From assembly GCF_003003885.1 (NCBI RefSeq), contig NZ_PVWN01000018.1:1-64000 (forward strand): a stretch of 64,000 bases of DNA, read 5' to 3'. Positions within the stretch are counted from its first letter, which is position 1, and every line of letters begins with the position of its first letter. This document shows positions 1 to 9,396 of the stretch, piece by piece. The position numbers and the translations under genes were made by a program. The notes below the pieces were generated by a model. That model searched no databases. It saw only the letters and a program-made list of their open reading frames with translations, and was not told the origin of the DNA. The DNA is from Chlorogloea sp. CCALA 695 (GTDB lineage: Bacteria; Cyanobacteriota; Cyanobacteriia; Cyanobacteriales; Chroococcidiopsidaceae).

Positions 1-313
1 TATTACTGATGAAAATGCTCTCAATTGGTTTCATCATTGTGGTCTGTTTTTCAGCCCTATTAAATAGCTCTTTTTGTGGCTGGTTTGATCGCAAATTGCT
101 GTAATTGCTCTTGAAACAACTTTACCAATTCAAGAGGATGCTCGTTTGCGCCGCCTAGCTTTAGCAGCCTTAAACGCTCAATTTGAGATTGATGGATGGA
201 ATCCAAGCCGCCGTTTGCGCCTTGTTCAATATCAAAACGATCCGGCGGCTTTTATAGCTTCTACTGCTCAGTTTATTTTTCCCACTCCAGAGATGGATGC
301 GATCGCCCAATAG
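1..313 (+). pseudogene. Decayed or partial coding sequence at the window edge
   Basis: One frame (codons beginning at base 2) reads as protein-like sequence from the edge to the TAG at 311-313 but is broken by stops at 65-67 and at about 83-85. The first segment, with ALNWFHHCG followed by SP, resembles the C-terminal alpha4-beta7 end of small GNAT acetyltransferases. The segment after the stops (from about 104) is arginine- and alanine-rich and I do not recognise it. The in-frame stops suggest a decayed gene, though the 5' part lies outside the window. The GNAT resemblance is weak and is inference only. Confidence 0.3.
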
Positions 314-330
314 TTGTCAGCTTTTCGATA

Positions 331-357
331 AAAAACCCGCTTTGTTGAGAAAGCGGG
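331..357 (-). terminator. Rho-independent terminator of gcvP
   Basis: CCCGCTTT (336-343) pairs perfectly with AAAGCGGG (350-357) across a 6-base loop. On the minus strand the stem is followed by a run of T (complement of 330-335), 25 bases after the gcvP stop. The plus-strand side also has a short T-rich tail near 365, so it may also stop readthrough from the left. Confidence 0.8.
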
Positions 358-381
358 TAGAGTATTTTTAGCCAAAAGGTG

Positions 382-3276
382 TTAGTAATCTGACATTGGC
401 AGACAAGAACAGATAAAATTGCGATCGCCAAAAGCGTTATCTATCCGACTAACCGCCGTCCAAAACTTATACTCTCGCGTCCACGATGCGGGATAAGCAG
501 CGCTGTTACGACTATAAGAATGTTCCCATGCGTCAGCCATTAATACTTCCGCCGTATGGGGGGCATTTTTCAAGACATTATCTTGCATATCTGCGTTGCC
601 TTGCTCAATCTCTGCGATCTCTTGGCGAATTAAAGTCATAGCTTGGCAAAAACGATCTAATTCTGCTTTCGATTCGCTTTCTGTGGGCTCTACCATAATC
701 GTTCCAGCTACGGGCCAAGAAACTGTCGGCGCATGAAAGCCGTAATCCATAAGTCGTTTGGCAATATCATCTACCTCAATACTGGCGCTTTTTTTCAAGC
801 TCCGCAAGTCCAAAATACACTCATGGGCGACGAGTCCAGCTTTGCCTTTATACAATACGGGATAATGATCTTGAAGTTGATGAGCAATATAGTTAGCGTT
901 GAGAATTGCTACTTTAGTGGCTTGAGTTAACCCTTCAGCGCCCATCATGGCGATGTACATCCAGGAAATAGTCAAAATGCTGGCACTACCCCAAGGAGCC
1001 GCCGCTACCGCTCCGATACCTTGTCCGCCCAGAGAAACTACCGCGTGTCCTGGCAAAAATGGCACTAAATGAGCCATTACCCCAATGGGGCCCATTCCTG
1101 GCCCGCCGCCACCGTGAGGGATACAAAAAGTTTTGTGCAAGTTCAAGTGACAAACATCCGCGCCAAAGTCTCCCGGACGACATAAACCGACTTGGGCGTT
1201 CATATTTGCCCCATCCATGTAAACTTGTCCGCCGTGACTGTGAACTATAGCGCAGATATCCTTAATTTCCTCCTCAAAAACACCGTGAGTAGAAGGATAA
1301 GTTACCATCAGCGCCGCTAGTTCGTTGCTATGCTTTTGGGCTTTAGCTTGCAAGTCGGCTAAATCTACATTTCCTTGTTCGTCACAGGCGACGGGAACTA
1401 CTTTCATGCCGCACATTACCGCACTAGCAGGGTTTGTACCGTGAGCGGAAGTAGGAATTAAACAAACATTTCGATGTCCTTCGTTGCGCTGTTCGTGGTA
1501 CTGACGAATTACGAGTAAGCCTGTATATTCTCCTTGAGATCCTGCGTTTGGTTGCAGCGAAATTCCGGCAAAACCTGTAATTTCTCCTAGCCAGTCTTCA
1601 AGTTGGGCAAATAATTCTTGATAACCCCTAGTTTGACTTAGCGGTGCAAAGGGGTGAATGTTACCAAATTCTGCCCAGGTTACAGGCATCATTTCCGCCG
1701 TTGCGTTTAACTTCATCGTGCATGAACCCAAAGGAATCATTGATGTAGTTAAAGATAAATCTTTAGATTGCAAGCGGTACAGGTAACGTAAAAGCTCGGT
1801 TTCGCTCTTGTAACTGTTAAATACTGGATGAGTTAAGTAGCTGCTAGTCCGTTTTAAAGTGGGTGGATTTACTTTAACTTGACTTGCTAATTCTTCAATA
1901 TTAAAAGGCAACTCACTATTCAAGGCAAAAATTTCTAACAGTTCTTGAACGTCTACTAATGTAGTAGTTTCATCTAAAGAAATGCCAAGAGATGTATTGC
2001 TCAAATCCCGGAGATTAATTTTTCGTTCTTGGGCGGCTTTGAGGATGCCCTTGACAATTAGGCGATCGCCCAGTTCTACCCTAACTGTATCAAAAATCTC
2101 TGTACTACCCAACTTATAACCCAACTTTTGCAAGCCTGTAGCCAACACTGCGGTCAAATCGTGGATATCTTGAGCAATGTTTCTTAGTCCTTCTGCGCCA
2201 TGATACACCGCATACATACCCGCCATTACCGCTAGTAAAACTTGCGCCGTACAAATGTTGCTAGTGGCTTTGTCGCGTCTAATATGTTGCTCTCTTGTTT
2301 GCAAAGCTAAACGTAGCGCCGTTTTACCTTTTACGTCTTTAGAAACTCCCACAATTCGCCCTGGTACTTGGCGTTTATACTCCTCCTTGGTGGCGAAATA
2401 AGCCGCGTGAGGCCCCCCGTAGCCTAGGGGAATCCCAAAGCGCTGAGTGCTTCCTACAGCTATATCTGCGCCAAATTCTCCTGGAGGCATGAGCAAAGTC
2501 AAACTCAATATATCGGCAGCTACCGTTACTAAAGCGCCTTGAGTATGAGCTTTTTCTACAAAAGCGCGGTAATCATAAATTGTCCCGTCGGTGGCTGGAT
2601 ATTGCAGCAATCCGCCAAAAACTTGTTGCTCAAAGGTAAAATCTTGATGGTTGCCAACAATTACTTCAATACCTAATGGTTGGGCGCGAGTTTGGATAAC
2701 TTCAATAGTTTGAGGATGACAGCTATTACTAACAAAAAATGCTTTTGATTTATTTTTGCTAATTCCATAGCTCATAGTCATAGCTTCCGCCGCCGCCGTT
2801 GCTTCATCTAACAAGGAAGCATTGGCAATTTCTAACCCTGTTAAGTCAATAATTACGGTTTGAAAATTGAGCAGCGCCTCTAGTCGTCCTTGGGCTATTT
2901 CTGGTTGATAAGGAGTATAAGCCGTGTACCAACCGGGATTTTCTAAAATATTTCTTTGAATTACAGGCGGGGTAATGCAGTTGTGGTAGCCCATGCCAAT
3001 AAAAGAGCGAAAAACATCGTTTTTGAGCGAAATTGCCTTTAATTTGGTTAAAGCTGCTTGTTCGCTCAAAGCTGCGGGTAAATTTAGCCTTTTATTATAC
3101 CTAATTGACTGGGGAACAGTTTTATCTATCAAGTCATCTAAGCTTGCTAGTCCTAATACTTCTAGCATTTGTTGAATTTGAGCGGCGTTCGAGCCAAGAT
3201 GCCGTTGCAGAAAATCAGGCGATCGCGCTAATATTTCCTTGTCATTTATTGCTTGAGTAGGAAGACTAACTACCAC
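382..3276 (-). CDS. gcvP: Glycine dehydrogenase (decarboxylating), P protein
   Basis: This is the PLP-dependent P protein of the glycine cleavage system. It decarboxylates glycine and passes the aminomethyl group to the lipoyl arm of GcvH, a key photorespiratory step in cyanobacteria. The 964-residue length is normal for the fused, single-chain P protein. The PLP-lysine motif [16 protein letters not shown] is seen near residue 715. The start is GTG (complement of 3274-3276), supported by a GGAGAG ribosome site about 7 bases upstream. It lies downstream of gcvH on the same strand with a 118-base gap that contains a long-range stem-loop. Confidence 0.97.
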   Translation of the reverse strand: MVVSLPTQAINDKEILARSPDFLQRHLGSNAAQIQQMLEVLGLASLDDLIDKTVPQSIRYNKRLNLPAALSEQAALTKLKAISLKNDVFRSFIGMGYHNCITPPVIQRNILENPGWYTAYTPYQPEIAQGRLEALLNFQTVIIDLTGLEIANASLLDEATAAAEAMTMSYGISKNKSKAFFVSNSCHPQTIEVIQTRAQPLGIEVIVGNHQDFTFEQQVFGGLLQYPATDGTIYDYRAFVEKAHTQGALVTVAADILSLTLLMPPGEFGADIAVGSTQRFGIPLGYGGPHAAYFATKEEYKRQVPGRIVGVSKDVKGKTALRLALQTREQHIRRDKATSNICTAQVLLAVMAGMYAVYHGAEGLRNIAQDIHDLTAVLATGLQKLGYKLGSTEIFDTVRVELGDRLIVKGILKAAQERKINLRDLSNTSLGISLDETTTLVDVQELLEIFALNSELPFNIEELASQVKVNPPTLKRTSSYLTHPVFNSYKSETELLRYLYRLQSKDLSLTTSMIPLGSCTMKLNATAEMMPVTWAEFGNIHPFAPLSQTRGYQELFAQLEDWLGEITGFAGISLQPNAGSQGEYTGLLVIRQYHEQRNEGHRNVCLIPTSAHGTNPASAVMCGMKVVPVACDEQGNVDLADLQAKAQKHSNELAALMVTYPSTHGVFEEEIKDICAIVHSHGGQVYMDGANMNAQVGLCRPGDFGADVCHLNLHKTFCIPHGGGGPGMGPIGVMAHLVPFLPGHAVVSLGGQGIGAVAAAPWGSASILTISWMYIAMMGAEGLTQATKVAILNANYIAHQLQDHYPVLYKGKAGLVAHECILDLRSLKKSASIEVDDIAKRLMDYGFHAPTVSWPVAGTIMVEPTESESKAELDRFCQAMTLIRQEIAEIEQGNADMQDNVLKNAPHTAEVLMADAWEHSYSRNSAAYPASWTREYKFWTAVSRIDNAFGDRNFICSCLPMSDY

Positions 3277-3332
3277 TAAATGGCTCTCCAGGTGTGACTT
3301 TATACATATTCTGCAACATTTTTTTGCAAATG

Positions 3333-3383
3333 GGGACTAGATTATTAATAATTTTGAGTGAAAATTTATAGTTTTCTAGTCCC
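3333..3383 (-). promoter_or_regulatory. Stem-loop between gcvH and gcvP
   Basis: GGGACTAGA (3333-3341) is the exact reverse complement of TCTAGTCCC (3375-3383), separated by an AT-rich loop of 33 bases. It sits in the gcvH-gcvP gap. It could stabilise a processed mRNA end or tune gcvP expression, but it lacks a T-run terminator tail. It has none of the conserved cores of a glycine riboswitch that I would recognise. Confidence 0.4.
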
Positions 3384-3394
3384 GCAATATAAAG

Positions 3395-3784
3395 TTAGTG
3401 ACCTTCTACTAAAGCGCGGTATTCTGAAGCCGTTAAAGCATCATCCGCTTCGCTTTGATCGTCAACGCGGACTTTGAGCAACCAGCCTTCACCATAAGGA
3501 TCTTCAGCTACTTGTTCGGGGGTTTCTATTACCGCCTCATTGCGCTCGATTATCGTACCGCTAATAGCTGATACTAAGTCTTCAACGGCTTTTACTGATT
3601 CTACTGAGCCAAAGGTTTCGCTCTTTGTGACAACTTCGCCAACTTCGGGCAATTCTAAAAAGACAATATCGCCTAATTGGTCTACAGCAAAAGCACTAAT
3701 CCCAATAGTTGCAATATCGCCATCGAAGCGCACGTACTCGTGAGAGTCTAAGTATTTCAAGTCGTCTGGGTATTCTAAAGCCAT
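3395..3784 (-). CDS. gcvH: Glycine cleavage system H protein
   Basis: This is the lipoyl carrier that shuttles the aminomethyl group between GcvP and GcvT and is reduced and reoxidised through the L protein. It has 129 residues, the usual length. The lipoyl-lysine is K65 in the motif [12 protein letters not shown]. It is the first gene of a gcvH-gcvP unit on the minus strand. gcvT is on the same strand but 1.2 kb upstream, beyond two plus-strand genes. No other lipoylation gene is nearby. Confidence 0.97.
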   Translation of the reverse strand: MALEYPDDLKYLDSHEYVRFDGDIATIGISAFAVDQLGDIVFLELPEVGEVVTKSETFGSVESVKAVEDLVSAISGTIIERNEAVIETPEQVAEDPYGEGWLLKVRVDDQSEADDALTASEYRALVEGH

Positions 3785-3820
3785 AAAATTATTACTTTTT
3801 TGCTCCTAGGATTACTTTTT

Positions 3821-3976
3821 GCGCGATAGCGCAAGCGCGCCCGGTAACGGGCTTCGCACTTTGATAAAAATAGCAATAACAGGGATCGAATTGACAGCAA
3901 TAGGGTAACTTATCTATTTTGCACTGCTTGTAGTATTAGGGAGTGCGAAGCCCTGCATACGCTTGTGCTATCGCGC
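3821..3976. repeat. Pair of inverted ~35-bp interspersed repeats
   Basis: Copy one (3821-3859) begins GCGCGATAGCGCAAGCG and ends GGGCTTCGCAC. Copy two (3943-3976) is its near reverse complement, beginning GTGCGAAGCCC and ending GCTATCGCGC. Together they enclose about 83 bases and could fold into a large cruciform. They fill most of the 333-base gap between gcvH and the GNAT gene (3785-4117), which holds no gene. Such GC-rich interspersed repeats are common in cyanobacteria; their role is unknown. Confidence 0.7.
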
Positions 3977-4117
3977 TTCCTTATAATGAAATTAATGAAA
4001 TTTGAAGCATTTTGCCTTAAACATTATGGATCTCCGGGCAAAATACTGTCCTCTAACGCCAAGTTTGAGATCGAAGCAGATAAAGCCCACTAACACCAAA
4101 AAGTTTGAGGTCTTGGA

Positions 4118-4618
4118 ATGAGCAATAACGAGTTAATTTTGGCATCTAGGCTAATAGTACGTCCAGCAGAAGTCGCAGAAGCAGAAATAATTTTATCTTT
4201 TATTACCAAGAAGTCGGAGTTTGACCGCAATATCGGCGCTTTCTCCGGAAAGATTGAAACTTCCGCACCAAAAATCCGCCAAACTATCTTTAGTACCAAT
4301 CCTTCAGCGCAAGTTTTGTTTGCTGAGATAGAACAACCGATTGGATTTGCTTTGTATTATTTTAGATACTCCTCGTTTAAAGGGTTGCCTAGTATTTGGC
4401 TTGACGATTTGTATGTAGATGAAAAATTTAGAAGTAAACAAGTAGGCGCAGCACTAATGAGTTATTTAGCTCAAGTTGCTAACAATCATCACTGTACTCA
4501 CCTGGCTTGGACGGCTGATGTTCGCAATACTCGCACGGTTGGTTTTTATCATCGCTTGGGCGCAGAAGTTATAGAGCAAAAGGGTAACGTTTGTTTTTTC
4601 CAGTGGATACCGCAATAA
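4118..4618 (+). CDS. GNAT family N-acetyltransferase, diamine-acetyltransferase-like
   Basis: A 166-residue single-domain acetyl-CoA-dependent N-acetyltransferase. The pattern PSIWLDDLYVDEKFRSKQVGAALM is the GNAT beta4-alpha3 region with an R/K-x-x-G-x-A-type pyrophosphate loop (RSKQVGAAL), and NTRTVGFYHRLGAEV is the C-terminal motif. The LDDLYV wording is closest to spermidine/spermine N1-acetyltransferase-like proteins, so a polyamine or small amine substrate is possible but not proved. A GAGG site lies about 7 bases before the ATG. It sits on the plus strand between gcvH and gcvT, and nothing ties it to glycine cleavage. Confidence 0.85.
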   Translation: MSNNELILASRLIVRPAEVAEAEIILSFITKKSEFDRNIGAFSGKIETSAPKIRQTIFSTNPSAQVLFAEIEQPIGFALYYFRYSSFKGLPSIWLDDLYVDEKFRSKQVGAALMSYLAQVANNHHCTHLAWTADVRNTRTVGFYHRLGAEVIEQKGNVCFFQWIPQ

Positions 4619-4697
4619 TGTACCTGCTTGAGGACAGATACAGTTTTTTAACCCAATACGTTAAATTAGAAGTACGCAGTCAGACATTCTCTACAGC

Positions 4698-4955
4698 ATG
4701 AATTTACCTAATCTTGATTCGGAAGCTATCGATCGCATCCTAGAAATGGCGTGGGAAGATCGCACCCCCTTTGAAGCGATCGCCTTACAATTTGGATTAC
4801 AAGAACCTCAAGTTATTGAGCTAATGCGGCAACAAATGCAAGCATCTAGCTTTAAGATGTGGCGCAAGCGCGTCACTGGGCGCAAAACTAAACACCTCAA
4901 ACAGCGCGACTTTATAAGTGGGCGTTTTCGCTCTGATAATCAAAAAGGTTCGTAA
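4698..4955 (+). CDS. TIGR03643 (DUF2805) family small protein
   Basis: An 85-residue basic protein whose opening, AIDRILEMAWEDRTPFEAIALQFGL, matches the conserved TIGR03643/DUF2805 family found in cyanobacteria and other bacteria. The N-terminal half predicts a helix-turn-helix-like bundle and the tail is lysine/arginine-rich, which would fit nucleic-acid binding, but the function is not established. It follows the GNAT gene by 79 bases on the same strand and converges on gcvT with a 3-base gap. Confidence 0.8.
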   Translation: MNLPNLDSEAIDRILEMAWEDRTPFEAIALQFGLQEPQVIELMRQQMQASSFKMWRKRVTGRKTKHLKQRDFISGRFRSDNQKGS

Positions 4956-4958
4956 AAC

Positions 4959-6077
4959 TCAATAAGCTTTTTTATAAAAAGGTTTTTTAACTACCAATGC
5001 TGGGTAAGTTTTCCCTCTAATTTCTACTTCCAATGATTGCCCAATTTTAGCAAGTTCCGTAGGCACGTAAGCCAACGCTACCGGATAACCCAAAGTTGGC
5101 GATATTGTCCCGCTAGTAATTTCCCCTACAATCCGACCGTTTGATAATACTTGGTAGCCGTGACGGGCAATATTGCGCCCCTGCATTTGCAAACCTACAA
5201 GTTTCCTCGGTACTCCTGCTAATTTCTGCTGCTCTAATACCTTTCTGCCAATAAAATCACCTTTAGTATCTAAATGCACTAACCAGCCTAAACCCGCCTC
5301 TAGAGGTGTAGTGGTTTCATCAATATCCTGCCCGTAGAGTGCCATTGCTGCCTCTAAACGCAATGTATCTCTTGCACCCAAGCCGCAGGGAATAACACCC
5401 GCCTCAAACAGATTTTGCCATAACTGTATACCTACAGTTGGCTCTACCATAATTTCAAAGCCATCTTCTCCTGTGTAACCCGTCCGCGCTATAAACCCTG
5501 GCTGCTCTAATACAGTAGCGTTGAGGTGTCCAAAAGCCTGAATTGGGGTTAAATCTTCTTTGACAAATTGCTGTAAATAAGTAGCCGCTTGAGGCCCTTG
5601 GACGGCAATTAATACCTGTGGGGGTAGCTCCTGTAACTGTGCTAAATTTGGGTCTAACTCTTGCAACAACCAGGCTTTGTCTTTAGCATTAGTTGCAGCG
5701 TTGACAATTGCGATCGCGCGCTGCTGCCCCTTGGCATCTTCTCCTTGGTAGTAGAAAATAATATCATCAATAATCCCCCCTTGAGGATTTAATAGTACCG
5801 TGTACTGCGAAGTCCCGCTTTGCAATCGGCTTAAATCTGAAGGAACTAAACGCTGAAATTGAGTAATTAAATCTTTCCCTTGACACGCAAACTTACCCAT
5901 GTGGGAAATATCAAACATTCCTGCCGAAGTTCTCACCGCTTGATGTTCGTTCCCAATTCCTCCAAATTGTACGGGCATTTCCCAACCGCCAAAGCTAGTT
6001 AGCCTAGCTTTGAGTTCTACAGCTAGTTGAAATAGTGGTGTTTGAGCTAGAGGTTGCAGTAATTCTTCGTTCGCCAC
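4959..6077 (-). CDS. gcvT: Aminomethyltransferase, glycine cleavage T protein
   Basis: This enzyme transfers the methylene carbon from aminomethyl-lipoyl GcvH to tetrahydrofolate and releases ammonia. It has 372 residues, typical length. The folate-binding N-terminal part shows MFDISHMGKF; RTGYTGEDGFEI is another conserved motif, and a C-terminal GCV_T beta-barrel starts around residue 290. It is transcribed on the same strand as gcvH-gcvP but not contiguous with them. It is divergent from msrA across a 317-base gap. Confidence 0.97.
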   Translation of the reverse strand: MANEELLQPLAQTPLFQLAVELKARLTSFGGWEMPVQFGGIGNEHQAVRTSAGMFDISHMGKFACQGKDLITQFQRLVPSDLSRLQSGTSQYTVLLNPQGGIIDDIIFYYQGEDAKGQQRAIAIVNAATNAKDKAWLLQELDPNLAQLQELPPQVLIAVQGPQAATYLQQFVKEDLTPIQAFGHLNATVLEQPGFIARTGYTGEDGFEIMVEPTVGIQLWQNLFEAGVIPCGLGARDTLRLEAAMALYGQDIDETTTPLEAGLGWLVHLDTKGDFIGRKVLEQQKLAGVPRKLVGLQMQGRNIARHGYQVLSNGRIVGEITSGTISPTLGYPVALAYVPTELAKIGQSLEVEIRGKTYPALVVKKPFYKKAY

Positions 6078-6394
6078 AGATAGTTATTTTGGTAGGTGAA
6101 TATTACCTTTATATCTTGGTTTCTAACCTTGGCTAGGGAAAGTTCTTTCTACAGCAAGTCTTATAAGAACCAGTATGTAGAATTAGCTAGAGAATCCGGG
6201 GTCATTTTTAAAGCCTAAACCCTCAGTTCTTAAAGCAAGTTCAAAGCGATTCTGGCTTAACAATTTCTGTCTTACCTCAATTAAATTATGGATATATATG
6301 GATATATAGGATCGCTTTACCGCCCGTAAATACGACAATAGGCAATAAACCAGTAAGTTATATTCGTATAGTAGAGCGCTATTGAGAAATCTTT
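6078..6394. other. Divergent gcvT/msrA intergenic region
   Basis: This 317-base stretch holds no gene. It must carry the promoters of gcvT (minus) and msrA (plus). The only repeat I see is a tandem ATGGATATAT at 6289-6308. I looked on the minus strand for a glycine riboswitch ahead of gcvT and saw none of its conserved cores. Confidence 0.5.
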
Positions 6395-7045
6395 ATGATA
6401 TTTGGACTTGGCAAAAAAACAACTCTCCCTACCGCCGAAAAAGCACTGCCTGGGCGATCGCAATCAATGCAAGTACCCAAGAGCCATTTCGTCAATAATA
6501 ATCCCCTCCAGCCTCCTTATCCTGATGGTATGGAAACTGCTGTGTTTGGACTTGGCTGTTTTTGGGGAGCGGAGCGCAAGTTTTGGACGATAGAAGGCGT
6601 TTATACTACGGCGGTAGGCTACGCTGCCGGAATTACACCTAATCCTACCTACGAGGAAGTTTGTTCGGGAATGACAGGACACAATGAAGTAGTTTTAGTT
6701 GTCTTCGAACCCAAGGTTGTCAGCTACGAAACTCTGCTTAAAGTTTTCTGGGAAAGCCACAACCCAACTCAAGGAATGCGTCAAGGCAATGATGCCGGGA
6801 CTCAATACCGTTCGGGCATTTATACTTATTCTGACAGTCAAAAACTTGCTGCCGAAGTTTCTAAAACCACTTATCAGCAAGCACTAACTAAAGCAGGCTA
6901 CAAAGAAATTACTACCGAAATTGTTGATGCTCCTGAATTTTACTTTGCTGAAGGCTACCATCAACAGTACCTCGCCAAAAACCCCGGTGGTTATTGTGGT
7001 TTAGGTGGCACAAATGTTTCTTGTCCTATCGGCGTTCAAGTTTAA
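6395..7045 (+). CDS. msrA: Peptide methionine sulfoxide reductase A
   Basis: It reduces the S-epimer of methionine sulfoxide in proteins. The catalytic motif GCFWG is present with Cys55, followed by AERKFW. The C-terminal [18 protein letters not shown] contains the likely resolving cysteine. At 216 residues it has an N-terminal extension of about 45 residues, common in cyanobacterial MsrA, with no clear signal peptide. It is followed on the same strand by the peroxiredoxin-glutaredoxin gene, so both belong to an oxidative-stress group. Confidence 0.95.
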   Translation: MIFGLGKKTTLPTAEKALPGRSQSMQVPKSHFVNNNPLQPPYPDGMETAVFGLGCFWGAERKFWTIEGVYTTAVGYAAGITPNPTYEEVCSGMTGHNEVVLVVFEPKVVSYETLLKVFWESHNPTQGMRQGNDAGTQYRSGIYTYSDSQKLAAEVSKTTYQQALTKAGYKEITTEIVDAPEFYFAEGYHQQYLAKNPGGYCGLGGTNVSCPIGVQV

Positions 7046-7079
7046 CTTCTTCAGCTAAAAGTAACAAAAACATTGACAA

Positions 7080-7100
7080 GCGTATTCATAATGAGTACGC
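7080..7100. promoter_or_regulatory. 21-bp palindrome before the peroxiredoxin-glutaredoxin gene
   Basis: Nine of ten base pairs match around centre A7090, the tenth being a T-G wobble: GCGTATTCAT/ATGAGTACGC. It is preceded by TTGACA (7073-7078) and followed by an AT-rich TATATAA stretch (7103-7109). It may be an operator for the peroxide-defence gene that starts 37 bases downstream, or a weak msrA terminator. Sequence alone does not decide. Confidence 0.4.
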
Positions 7101-7136
7101 TTTATATAAGTTCACAAAGATTGAGTAGCCAAATTA

Positions 7137-7871
7137 ATGTTGACTAATATTGAAGGGCAAAGAGTCCCTACTGTCACCTTTCGGACTCGCAAAGATAATC
7201 AATGGATGGATTTAACCACCGATGACTTATTTGCAGGTAAGACTGTAGTCGTATTTTCATTGCCTGGTGCTTTTACGCCAACTTGTTCTTCAACGCACCT
7301 CCCTGTTTATAACGAGTTAGCGCCAGTCTTTAAAAAAAACGGTGTAGATAGTATTGTCTGCATTTCTGTTAACGATACCTTCGTGATGAACGAATGGATG
7401 AAAGATCAACAGGCAAACAATCTCACAGTAATTCCCGATGGTAATGGCGACTTTACCGAAGGTATGGGAATGCTAGTAGATAAAACAGATTTAGGCTTTG
7501 GTAAGCGCTCGTGGCGCTATTCGATGCTAGTGAAAGATGGCTTGATTGAAAAAATGTTTATCGAGCCAAATGTACCCGGCGATCCCTTCGAGGTATCGGA
7601 TGCGGATACAATGCTAAGTTATATCAATGCTGAAGCTGTCAAGCCCAAAGTAGTATCTTTGTTCACAAAAGTAGGTTGCCCTTTCTGCGCTAGTGCTAAA
7701 AAAATGCTCACTGAGCATGGCTTGGAATACGAAGAAATAGTATTGGGCAAAGAGATCACTAACCGCTCTTTACGGGCTGTTACGGGAGCAATAACCGTTC
7801 CTCAAGTGTTTATTAATAGCAAACTAATCGGCGACTCTGAGGCATTAGCTTCCTACCTTCAGGCTTCCTAG
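7137..7871 (+). CDS. Peroxiredoxin-glutaredoxin hybrid (Prx5-Grx)
   Basis: A 244-residue two-domain peroxidase. Residues 1-160 form a Prx5-type thiol peroxidase with peroxidatic Cys50 in PGAFTPTC. Residues 168-244 form a glutaredoxin with the dithiol motif CPFC at 181-184, the TVPQVFI cis-proline loop and a GDSEAL glutathione-binding end. Hybrid Prx-Grx proteins use glutathione directly to reduce peroxides. The start ATG follows a 21-bp palindrome. A hairpin repeat follows the stop and probably serves as its terminator. Confidence 0.95.
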   Translation: MLTNIEGQRVPTVTFRTRKDNQWMDLTTDDLFAGKTVVVFSLPGAFTPTCSSTHLPVYNELAPVFKKNGVDSIVCISVNDTFVMNEWMKDQQANNLTVIPDGNGDFTEGMGMLVDKTDLGFGKRSWRYSMLVKDGLIEKMFIEPNVPGDPFEVSDADTMLSYINAEAVKPKVVSLFTKVGCPFCASAKKMLTEHGLEYEEIVLGKEITNRSLRAVTGAITVPQVFINSKLIGDSEALASYLQAS

Positions 7872-7878
7872 TGTATTG

Positions 7879-7907
7879 GTAGAGACGTAGCATTGCTACG
7901 TCTCTAC
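7879..7907. repeat. Palindromic repeat of the GTAGAGACGTAGC family
   Basis: GTAGAGACGTAGC pairs perfectly with GCTACGTCTCTAC around a short ATT loop. It lies in the 40-base gap between two convergent genes, so it may act as a bidirectional terminator. The same palindrome recurs in this window at 44156-44219, 46354-46382 and, inside a gene, at 51115-51140. Confidence 0.8.
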
Positions 7908-7911
7908 ATAA

Positions 7912-8943
7912 TTAATTATTAGGGCGATCGCCAATCAAATTAAACATTCCCCCAAAGGTAGATTCTTTCGTTATGGCTAAAAAGTCATGAGGAAAGCCAA
8001 GCTCAATCGTGCTGACATCATCTAGAGCTTTTAAGTGTTCGGTTGATAGCTGAAAATCAAGACAAGCTAAGTCGGCTTGCAACTGGGATATTTTATTTGC
8101 TCCCAAAATAGGGATAATACCTTTGCTGCGTACCCAATTGATGGCTACTTGGGCGGGAGTGCAGCCCGTTTCTTGGGCTATTTGTTGAACAAGGCTGGCG
8201 ATCGCAAATTCGTAATTAGTTAGTTCGCCAAACCCTACTTTGTTCAATGATACGGCTTCCGGGAGCGATTGACTATTGACTTTTCCTTTTAAAAGAATCC
8301 CACTTGCCAAAACAGACCAAGCAACTATGCCAATATTAAGCTTTTGTGCCATTGGCAAAAGTTCGCGCTCTGGAGTACGTTCTACTAAATTGTACTCAAT
8401 TTGGGTAGCAATAAAGGGTGTCCAGCCGCGCAACTCAGCTATAGTATTAGCGCGAGATATCACCCAAGCAGGAGCATCGGCAATCCCAATATAAAGTACC
8501 TTCCCCGATCGCACCAAATCGTCAAAGGCGCGCATAATTTCTTCTATCGGAGTCACAAAGTCCCAAGAATGCAGCCAGAATAAATCGATATAATCGGTTT
8601 TGAGCCGCTTAAGACTTCTTTCTAAAGACTGCACCATATTTTTGCGTTGATTGCCTGCAAGGTTAGGATCGTTTGTTGGTAGGCTATCAGTGTATTTTGT
8701 AGATAAAACAATGCGATCGCGATCGGTGGCGATAAATTCTCCTAAAAACTTCTCACTACTACCACCGTTATAAACTTCGTTGGCGGTATCGATAAAATTT
8801 CCCCCGCCTTCTACAAACGCATCAAAAATTTGGCGGCTTTCTGGTTCGGAAATTCCCCAGCCAAAATCTTCTCCAAAACTCATAGTTCCTAAACAGATTT
8901 CTGAAACCCTTAGCCCACTGTTTCCAAGTAACTTGTATCTCAT
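7912..8943 (-). CDS. Aldo/keto reductase
   Basis: A 343-residue NADPH-dependent oxidoreductase of the AKR superfamily (TIM barrel). The catalytic tetrad can be read: Asp in FIDTAN, Tyr in EVYNGGSSE, Lys in LSTKY and His in FWLHSWD. The C-terminal PILGANKISQLQADL resembles the cofactor phosphate loop of the YakC/Tas-like groups. Physiological substrate is unknown. It converges with the Prx-Grx gene across the palindromic repeat. Confidence 0.92.
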   Translation of the reverse strand: MRYKLLGNSGLRVSEICLGTMSFGEDFGWGISEPESRQIFDAFVEGGGNFIDTANEVYNGGSSEKFLGEFIATDRDRIVLSTKYTDSLPTNDPNLAGNQRKNMVQSLERSLKRLKTDYIDLFWLHSWDFVTPIEEIMRAFDDLVRSGKVLYIGIADAPAWVISRANTIAELRGWTPFIATQIEYNLVERTPERELLPMAQKLNIGIVAWSVLASGILLKGKVNSQSLPEAVSLNKVGFGELTNYEFAIASLVQQIAQETGCTPAQVAINWVRSKGIIPILGANKISQLQADLACLDFQLSTEHLKALDDVSTIELGFPHDFLAITKESTFGGMFNLIGDRPNN

Positions 8944-9169
8944 AACCTTTTGTTATATTTATCTACTGTTTTAAGCCCAAAAAATACTTTTTGGGCAACT
9001 TGGATTAAGGCTTTGCTAATTTTCGCTAAATCTTGATGAAAACACTATTAGGCTACGAATTTTTGCCCGTTACATTTGACTAAACTAGGCAAATACAGTT
9101 AGGATGAATGATTTGCACTGTCTCTAAAATTAGAGAAGCAGTTGTTGGTTGTTTATTAACGAGGTGAAC

Positions 9170-9334
9170 ATGGCAAAGCGCCGTAACCCCAAGAAAGAAA
9201 AGGCGCTACGGAACCAGGCATATGCCCGGAAGTTTCGTAAACGGACTACTACAGGGCGGTTCCAAAGAAGGTTTAATCAAAGATCGCCTAAGAGTGAAGA
9301 AGACGAAGGAGCAGCTACAACGGCTGCTGACTAA
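9170..9334 (+). CDS. Small conserved basic protein
   Basis: A lysine/arginine-rich protein of 54 residues beginning MAKRRNPKKEKALRNQAYAR with an acidic, alanine-rich tail. I place the start at 9170 because GAGGTG lies directly upstream; an in-frame Met at 9149 is possible but has no such site. The composition suggests nucleic-acid or ribosome association, but I do not recognise a characterised family. It is monocistronic and ends in a strong terminator. Confidence 0.75.
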   Translation: MAKRRNPKKEKALRNQAYARKFRKRTTTGRFQRRFNQRSPKSEEDEGAATTAAD

Positions 9335-9364
9335 GTAGCACTCTAAAGTATGATTAATTAAAAA

Positions 9365-9395
9365 AAAGTGGCAGCGAACTAATTGCTGCCACTTT
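9365..9395. terminator. Bidirectional rho-independent terminator
   Basis: AAAGTGGCAGC (9365-9375) pairs perfectly with GCTGCCACTTT (9385-9395), with a T run on the plus side and a matching A run (T on the minus strand) on the other. It serves the small basic protein gene and the convergent LprI-like gene, whose stop is at 9397. Confidence 0.9.
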
Positions 9396-9396
9396 T

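Noticed and set aside
6078-6394. Glycine riboswitch upstream of gcvT
   Set aside because: The minus strand has no tandem aptamer cores or conserved purine-rich loops, only AT-rich sequence.
7912-9148. tRNA or other RNA gene between the aldo/keto reductase and the small basic protein genes
   Set aside because: No cloverleaf-like T-loop (GGTTCGA) or CCA-end pattern was found here or elsewhere in the window by eye.
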